Origin: Rhizobium sp. ACO-34A
Lineage (GTDB): Bacteria; Pseudomonadota; Alphaproteobacteria; Rhizobiales; Rhizobiaceae
DNA: 64,000 bases
Direction: 5' to 3'
Assembly: GCA_002600635.1 (NCBI GenBank)
Contig: CP021371.1
Coordinates: 4,424,001 to 4,488,000, forward strand
Made by a program: the position numbers and the translations under genes. The stretch's first letter is position 1; every line of letters begins with the position of its first letter. The notes beneath the pieces are model-generated. The model searched no databases, was not told the origin of the DNA, and saw only the letters and a program-made list of their open reading frames with translations. Positions 59,848 through 64,000 of this stretch are shown here, in pieces.

Positions 59848-60777
59848 ATGCAAACAAAACCTTTTCGCATCGGCACACGCGGCAGCCCGCTGGCGCTCGC
59901 CCAGGCCTATGAGACCCGCAACCGGCTGATGGCGGCCCATGGCCTGCCGGAAGAGATGTTCGAGATCGTAGCACTGACGACCAAGGGCGACCGTATTACC
60001 GACCGCTCGCTCGCCGAGATCGGCGGCAAGGGCCTTTTCACCGCCGAACTGGAAGAACAGCTTGCCTCCGGCGAACTCGATTTTGCCGTCCATTCCTCGA
60101 AGGACATGCCGACAGTCCTGCCGGATGGCCTCTTCCTCTCGGCTTTCCTGCCGCGGGAAGACGTTCGCGATGCCTTCGTCGGCGCGGCCGCGCCGCGCCT
60201 TGTCGAACTTCCTGAAGGCGCGACCGTCGGTTCATCCTCGCTCCGGCGTCAGGCGCTGATCCGCCGCCTGCGTCCGGACCTCAACGTCATCACCTTCCGC
60301 GGCCTCGTCGATACCCGTCTGCGCAAGCTGGCCGAGGGTCAGGTCGATGCGACGCTGCTTGCCTTTGCCGGACTGAAGCGTCTCGGAAAGCAGGACGTGC
60401 CGACCGAACTGCTCGACCCCAGGGACTTTCCGCCAGCCCCCGCGCAAGGCGCGATCTGCATCGAAAGCCGCATCGGCGACGAGCGCGTCAATACCCTGCT
60501 GGAAGCGATCAACGACCGCACCACCCATGACGCCGTGACCTGCGAGCGGGCCTTCCTCGGCGCTCTCGACGGTTCGTGCCGCACGCCGATTGCCGGCCAT
60601 GCGGTTTCGGAAAGCGGAAAGATCCGTTTCTACGGCATGATCCTCACGCCGGACGGCAGCCGTTTTCATGACATTTCGTCCGAAGGCAACGCTACCGATG
60701 CCGAACGGATCGGGCGCGAAGCCGGTGATGCCGTGCGGGCAAAGGCCGGCACCGGCTTTTTCGAAAGCTGGAGCTGA
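59848..60777 (+). CDS. hemC: Porphobilinogen deaminase (hydroxymethylbilane synthase)
   Basis: 309 residues. Joins four porphobilinogens into hydroxymethylbilane. [13 protein letters not shown] (7-19), VHSSKDMPT (81-89) and [11 protein letters not shown] (130-140) are signature blocks. The dipyrromethane cofactor Cys244 lies in [10 protein letters not shown]. Start 59848 gives the standard [13 protein letters not shown]-terminus; an ATG-like start 19 codons earlier lies in the promoter gap. It is the first gene of hemC-hemD-mic60-hemY. Confidence 0.96.
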   Translation: MQTKPFRIGTRGSPLALAQAYETRNRLMAAHGLPEEMFEIVALTTKGDRITDRSLAEIGGKGLFTAELEEQLASGELDFAVHSSKDMPTVLPDGLFLSAFLPREDVRDAFVGAAAPRLVELPEGATVGSSSLRRQALIRRLRPDLNVITFRGLVDTRLRKLAEGQVDATLLAFAGLKRLGKQDVPTELLDPRDFPPAPAQGAICIESRIGDERVNTLLEAINDRTTHDAVTCERAFLGALDGSCRTPIAGHAVSESGKIRFYGMILTPDGSRFHDISSEGNATDAERIGREAGDAVRAKAGTGFFESWS

Positions 60778-60781
60778 AACC

Positions 60782-61510
60782 GTGCGCGTTCTCGTGACGC
60801 GCCCGGAGCCTTCGGCCACGCGCACGGCCGAAAAACTGCGCCTTATGGGGCACGACCCGGTCGTGCTCCCGCTCGCAAGAGCCGTCCATGACACGCCCGC
60901 GACACGGGCGGCGCTGGCCACTCCCCATGCCGCGATCGCCGTCACCAGCGCTGAAGCCATCCGCGTGCTGGAAGAACTGGGAGCAGAAACCATTGCGCTC
61001 CATCGTGAAGACCTGCTCTTTGCGGTCGGCGCCGCAAGCGCCGAAGCGGCGAAAAGGCTGGGCTTCCGACGCGTTGTGGCGGGAGATGGTGATGGGGCCG
61101 CATTGGCGGCACTCATCGCCCGGGATCTCGAAGGCAGGATCTCCATTGAGCGGCCGCTGCTTTATCTGGCCGGGAAGCCACGCGCATCCGGGCTGGAGGA
61201 TGCGCTCGAAGAACGGCGCATCCCGGCAAACATCTGCGAATGCTACCGCATGGAAGACGCATCCATCACCGAACAGGCGTTGCAGAGCTGCCTGACAGCG
61301 CCGCCTGTCGATGCCATTCTCTTCTATTCCGCCGAAAGCATGCGGCGCTTCTTCGCCCTGCCCTTCACGAAAGCGTGCAAGCATGCGCTTGGAGAGGTAA
61401 GATTCCTCTGCCTCAGCGAAAAAATCCGCGGCGCGATTCCCGCGCATTTGCAACAGAAAGCCGATGTAGCCGGGGTCCCGACGGAGACTTCGCTACTGGC
61501 CCTACTCTAA
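60782..61510 (+). CDS. hemD: Uroporphyrinogen-III synthase
   Basis: 242 residues with a GTG start 4 bases after hemC. Closes hydroxymethylbilane to uroporphyrinogen III. HemD is poorly conserved, but the N-terminal VRVLVTRPEPSATRTAEKLR, AITSAEAIRVLE-type strand-loop, YLAGKPRASGLEDAL and the C-terminal CLSEKIRGAIP fit the bilobed HemD fold. Position after hemC supports the call. Confidence 0.92.
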   Translation: MRVLVTRPEPSATRTAEKLRLMGHDPVVLPLARAVHDTPATRAALATPHAAIAVTSAEAIRVLEELGAETIALHREDLLFAVGAASAEAAKRLGFRRVVAGDGDGAALAALIARDLEGRISIERPLLYLAGKPRASGLEDALEERRIPANICECYRMEDASITEQALQSCLTAPPVDAILFYSAESMRRFFALPFTKACKHALGEVRFLCLSEKIRGAIPAHLQQKADVAGVPTETSLLALL

Positions 61511-61599
61511 GGTCGAGGGCCCAATTTTGATCTTCGGCCTTCCCTTCCTCTGTTTCACTGACTAGTTTTACTGCACCGCAGGGAAATGAAGAGGTTGCC

Positions 61600-62910
61600 A
61601 TGGTTTCCGGAAAGCCGCCCCGTCGTTCGAAGTCGCCGCAAGACCCGGTCACGATCGACCTGACAGCAGAGGAAGCGAAGCCCGCGGAGGCCGAAGCCAC
61701 GCAGCAGACGGACAGCGCGGAAATCTCCGCGGAAGCCCCGATGCCGCGTGCCGATACCAGCCCGATCGACGCACCGCTTCAGGACGCTGAAACTACAGCG
61801 CCAGCCGAAGAACCTTCAACGACTGAGCCCGTGGAAACCAAGCCGGAAACCGACATCTTTTCCGAAACGGGAACCGGTTCTGAGCCAGCCTCCGCTGAGC
61901 CGCCCCCGTCCGATCCGATACCGTCCGATCCGACACCACCGCAATTCGCTCCGACACCCCGCCCCGCTCCAGCGACATCCTCTCTGGTCGCGGCCGGCAT
62001 TCTCGGCGGCCTGATCGCGCTACTTGCCGCCGGTAGCATGCAATATGCCGGCTATCTGCCTGCGGCTTTGCCCGCAGCAAGCTCTGGTACCGACACGTCG
62101 GCTCTTTCATCCGAGGTAGAGGCACTCCGCTCGCAGATTGCAAACCTTCCCGCCGCGGGACCGGCCACGACCGACCCTGCCCTTGTGGACCGCCTCTCGG
62201 CCCTTGAGGCATCCGTGGCAAGCCGCCCGGAAAACGCCGTCGATCCTGCCGCCGTCGAGGAACTCCGGTTGAAACTCGCCCAGAACGAGGAAGCGCTCGC
62301 CACCCTTCGCAATGCGGTCGCCGGCAACAGCCAGGCGCTCTCGGACAGCGAGCGCCGCCTTGCGGAAGCCGAAAAGAAGATCGAGGAACCGCGCACCGAC
62401 GTGCAGATGGCCCGCGCCATTGCTGTGACCGCCCTCAAATCGGCTATCGACCGTGGCGGCCCCTATCTTGCGGAACTCGATACTCTCGCCAGCATCGCGC
62501 CGGATGATCCGGTAGTGGAAGGCCTGCGCCCCCATGCGGCGACCGGCGTCCAGTCTCGCGCCGACCTGATCCGCCGTTTCTCGCAGACCGCCGATGCGGC
62601 CCTCGCCGCGATCCACCAGCCGGATCCGAACGAAGGCATCGGCCAGCGGCTTCTTTCCAGCGCCTTGTCCGTGGTCAAGGTTCGCCCCGTCGGCAATGTC
62701 GAGGGATCGACGCCCGAAGCGATCATCGCACGCATGGAAGACAAGCTGCAGAATGGCGACCTCAAGGGTGCTTCCCTCGAATGGGACACCCTGCCCGACG
62801 CGGCCAAGGCCGCATCTTCCGGCTTCAATGAACTGCTGAAGACCCGCATGGACGTGGAAGCGCTGATCGGCACGGCCATGGCCACCGCCGTCAACGGTAC
62901 GCAGGGCTGA
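61600..62910 (+). CDS. Alphaproteobacterial Mic60/mitofilin homologue (COG4223)
   Basis: 436 residues. A long disordered cytoplasmic N-terminus rich in Pro, Glu, Ala and Thr (1-125) precedes one transmembrane helix (about 128-152), then a periplasmic coiled-coil (about 165-265) and a C-terminal mitofilin-signature domain (about 270-430, including SAIDRGGPYLAELDTLASIA and the GTA-rich tail). Mitochondrial Mic60 shapes cristae junctions, and alphaproteobacterial versions are known next to heme genes, as here. Likely role is inner-membrane shaping or envelope contact sites. GAGG precedes the ATG. Confidence 0.85.
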   Translation: MVSGKPPRRSKSPQDPVTIDLTAEEAKPAEAEATQQTDSAEISAEAPMPRADTSPIDAPLQDAETTAPAEEPSTTEPVETKPETDIFSETGTGSEPASAEPPPSDPIPSDPTPPQFAPTPRPAPATSSLVAAGILGGLIALLAAGSMQYAGYLPAALPAASSGTDTSALSSEVEALRSQIANLPAAGPATTDPALVDRLSALEASVASRPENAVDPAAVEELRLKLAQNEEALATLRNAVAGNSQALSDSERRLAEAEKKIEEPRTDVQMARAIAVTALKSAIDRGGPYLAELDTLASIAPDDPVVEGLRPHAATGVQSRADLIRRFSQTADAALAAIHQPDPNEGIGQRLLSSALSVVKVRPVGNVEGSTPEAIIARMEDKLQNGDLKGASLEWDTLPDAAKAASSGFNELLKTRMDVEALIGTAMATAVNGTQG

Positions 62911-62921
62911 GGAAACGATAG

Positions 62922-64000
62922 ATGCTCAGAATCCTGTCTTACGTCGTCCTCGTCCTTCTTCTCGGTATCGGCTTCGCGTGGCTTGCCGAGCGCCCTGGTT
63001 CGCTGTCGATCATCTGGCAGGGCCAGTTGATCGAGATGAGCCTGATGGTCGCCGCCGCCATTCTGGTGTCGATCGTGGCCCTCGTGATGTTCGTCTGGTG
63101 GTTAGCCCGGACAGTGTGGACCTCACCGCATTCCGTGCGCCGTTACTTCCGTGCCCGCACCCGGGATCGGGGCTATCAGGCGCTCTCCACCGGCCTGATT
63201 GCTGCCGGCGCCGGCAATGCCGCGCTCGCCCGCAAGATGAGCGCCCGCGCCCGCGGCCTGCTTCGCGCCGATCAGGAACCGCTGATCCTCGTGCTCGACG
63301 CACAGGCCGCCGTCATCGAGGGGCGTTTCGACGAGGCCCGCCGTCTGTTCCAGCAGATGTCGGAGGATCCGGAAACCCGTGAACTCGGCCTGCGCGGACT
63401 TCACGTCGAGGCGACCCGTCTCGGCGCCCATGAGGCCGCACGCCAATATGCGGAAACCGCCGCCGAAAGTGCGCCCTACCTTCCCTGGGCGGCAAAATCG
63501 ACATTGGAACACCGCTGTCGCGCTGGTCACTGGGACGATGCGATCCGCCTGCTCGACCAGCAGCGCGTCGCCCATGTCCTGAAGCGCGCCGAAGCCGACC
63601 GCCTGAAGGCTGTTCTTCTAACCGCAAAGGCCGAGGACCGGCTGGAAAGCGATCCGTCCGTTGCCCGCGACAATGCCGTTCAGGCTTTGAAGCTTGCCAG
63701 GGATCTGGTGCCGGCGGCCATCATCGCCGCCAAGGGCTATCTTCGGGAAGACAACCTGCGGAAAGCCACCAGCGTGCTGGAGCAGGTCTGGAAGCTTTCG
63801 CCCCACCCGGATATCGCCCGCACCTATCTCCGGGCGCGCAGCGGCGACAGCGCCGTCGACCGGCTGAAGAAGGCGGAGCGTCTGGAGCATCTGCGTCCCA
63901 ACAACATCGAGTCCCTGCTGATCGTCGCCGAAGCCGCCCTCGACGCCCAGGACTTCGCCAAGGCGCGCAGCAAGGCGGAAGCCGCCGCCCGGATGGAATC
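62922..64000 (+). CDS. hemY: HemY-family protein (heme biosynthesis-associated TPR protein; 3' end outside the window)
   Basis: Open to the window end, about 359 codons visible. Start ATG at 62922 is 11 bases after the mic60 stop, with GGAAACG upstream. Two transmembrane helices (about 5-22 and 40-64) are linked by the family segment WLAERPGSLSIIWQGQLIEM. A helical TPR-like region follows (RRLFQQMSEDPETRELGLRG and onward). This is the alphaproteobacterial/gammaproteobacterial HemY, a membrane TPR protein whose function in heme metabolism is unclear; it is not the Bacillus protoporphyrinogen oxidase of the same name. Confidence 0.92.
   Translation, partial: MLRILSYVVLVLLLGIGFAWLAERPGSLSIIWQGQLIEMSLMVAAAILVSIVALVMFVWWLARTVWTSPHSVRRYFRARTRDRGYQALSTGLIAAGAGNAALARKMSARARGLLRADQEPLILVLDAQAAVIEGRFDEARRLFQQMSEDPETRELGLRGLHVEATRLGAHEAARQYAETAAESAPYLPWAAKSTLEHRCRAGHWDDAIRLLDQQRVAHVLKRAEADRLKAVLLTAKAEDRLESDPSVARDNAVQALKLARDLVPAAIIAAKGYLREDNLRKATSVLEQVWKLSPHPDIARTYLRARSGDSAVDRLKKAERLEHLRPNNIESLLIVAEAALDAQDFAKARSKAEAAARME

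Overview
The window looks like a chromosomal segment of an alphaproteobacterium of the Rhizobiaceae (Rhizobium/Agrobacterium group). The reasons are the high-GC coding bias, the gene orders mdh-sucCDAB...lpdA, sdhCDAB and F1-only atpHAGDC, a Brucella Omp19-type lipoprotein, an alphaproteobacterial Mic60/mitofilin gene between hemD and hemY, and two RIME-type intergenic mosaic elements typical of rhizobia. It is core chromosome: I see no phage, insertion sequence, CRISPR array, rRNA or tRNA. Genus and species cannot be fixed from the sequence alone.

Layout. 1-10.3 kb: the 3' part of tamB, an Lrp-type regulator divergent from arginase, then a chemotaxis block in which cheW sits between two soluble double-PAS chemoreceptors. 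10.3-17.4 kb: a complete NAD-dependent molybdenum formate dehydrogenase operon (fdsGBA-fdhD-fdsD) led by a LysR gene, with a perfect palindrome between regulator and operon. 17.4-24.4 kb: a BigR/SqrR-like ArsR regulator, an L-lactate dehydrogenase, and a divergent catabolic cluster (LysR, AldA-like aldehyde dehydrogenase, enolase-superfamily enzyme, GMC oxidoreductase) whose substrate is unknown. 24.5-32.5 kb: F1 ATP synthase, a small membrane protein and priA. 32.6-39.5 kb: an isolated TonB-dependent receptor, an acyltransferase, xerC, a GumN/TraB protein, a DUF2867 protein and cytochrome b561. 39.6-50 kb: the TCA block lpdA, (secreted protein, lysE), sucB, sucA, sucD, sucC, mdh, all on the minus strand. 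50-55.5 kb: zapE, omp19-like lipoprotein and sdhCDAB. 55.8-59.8 kb: a small secreted protein and a compact tsaD-gpsA-yciI-EVE-methyltransferase operon. 59.8-64 kb: hemC, hemD, mic60 and the start of hemY.

How it works together. Most of the window is central energy metabolism. Formate and lactate oxidation feed NADH, the TCA segment supplies NADH and succinate, succinate dehydrogenase feeds the quinone pool, and F1-ATPase uses the resulting gradient (its F0 genes are not here). Heme synthesis and Mic60 fit the same respiratory, membrane-bioenergetics theme. No wholly new multi-gene system is evident. The most promising leads are the orphan enolase/GMC/ALDH/LDH cluster, the palindrome in front of fdsG, a hairpin that appears to bridge the sucA Shine-Dalgarno and start codon, an isolated BigR-like persulfide-sensor candidate, and two mosaic repeats whose outer stems differ in compensated fashion.
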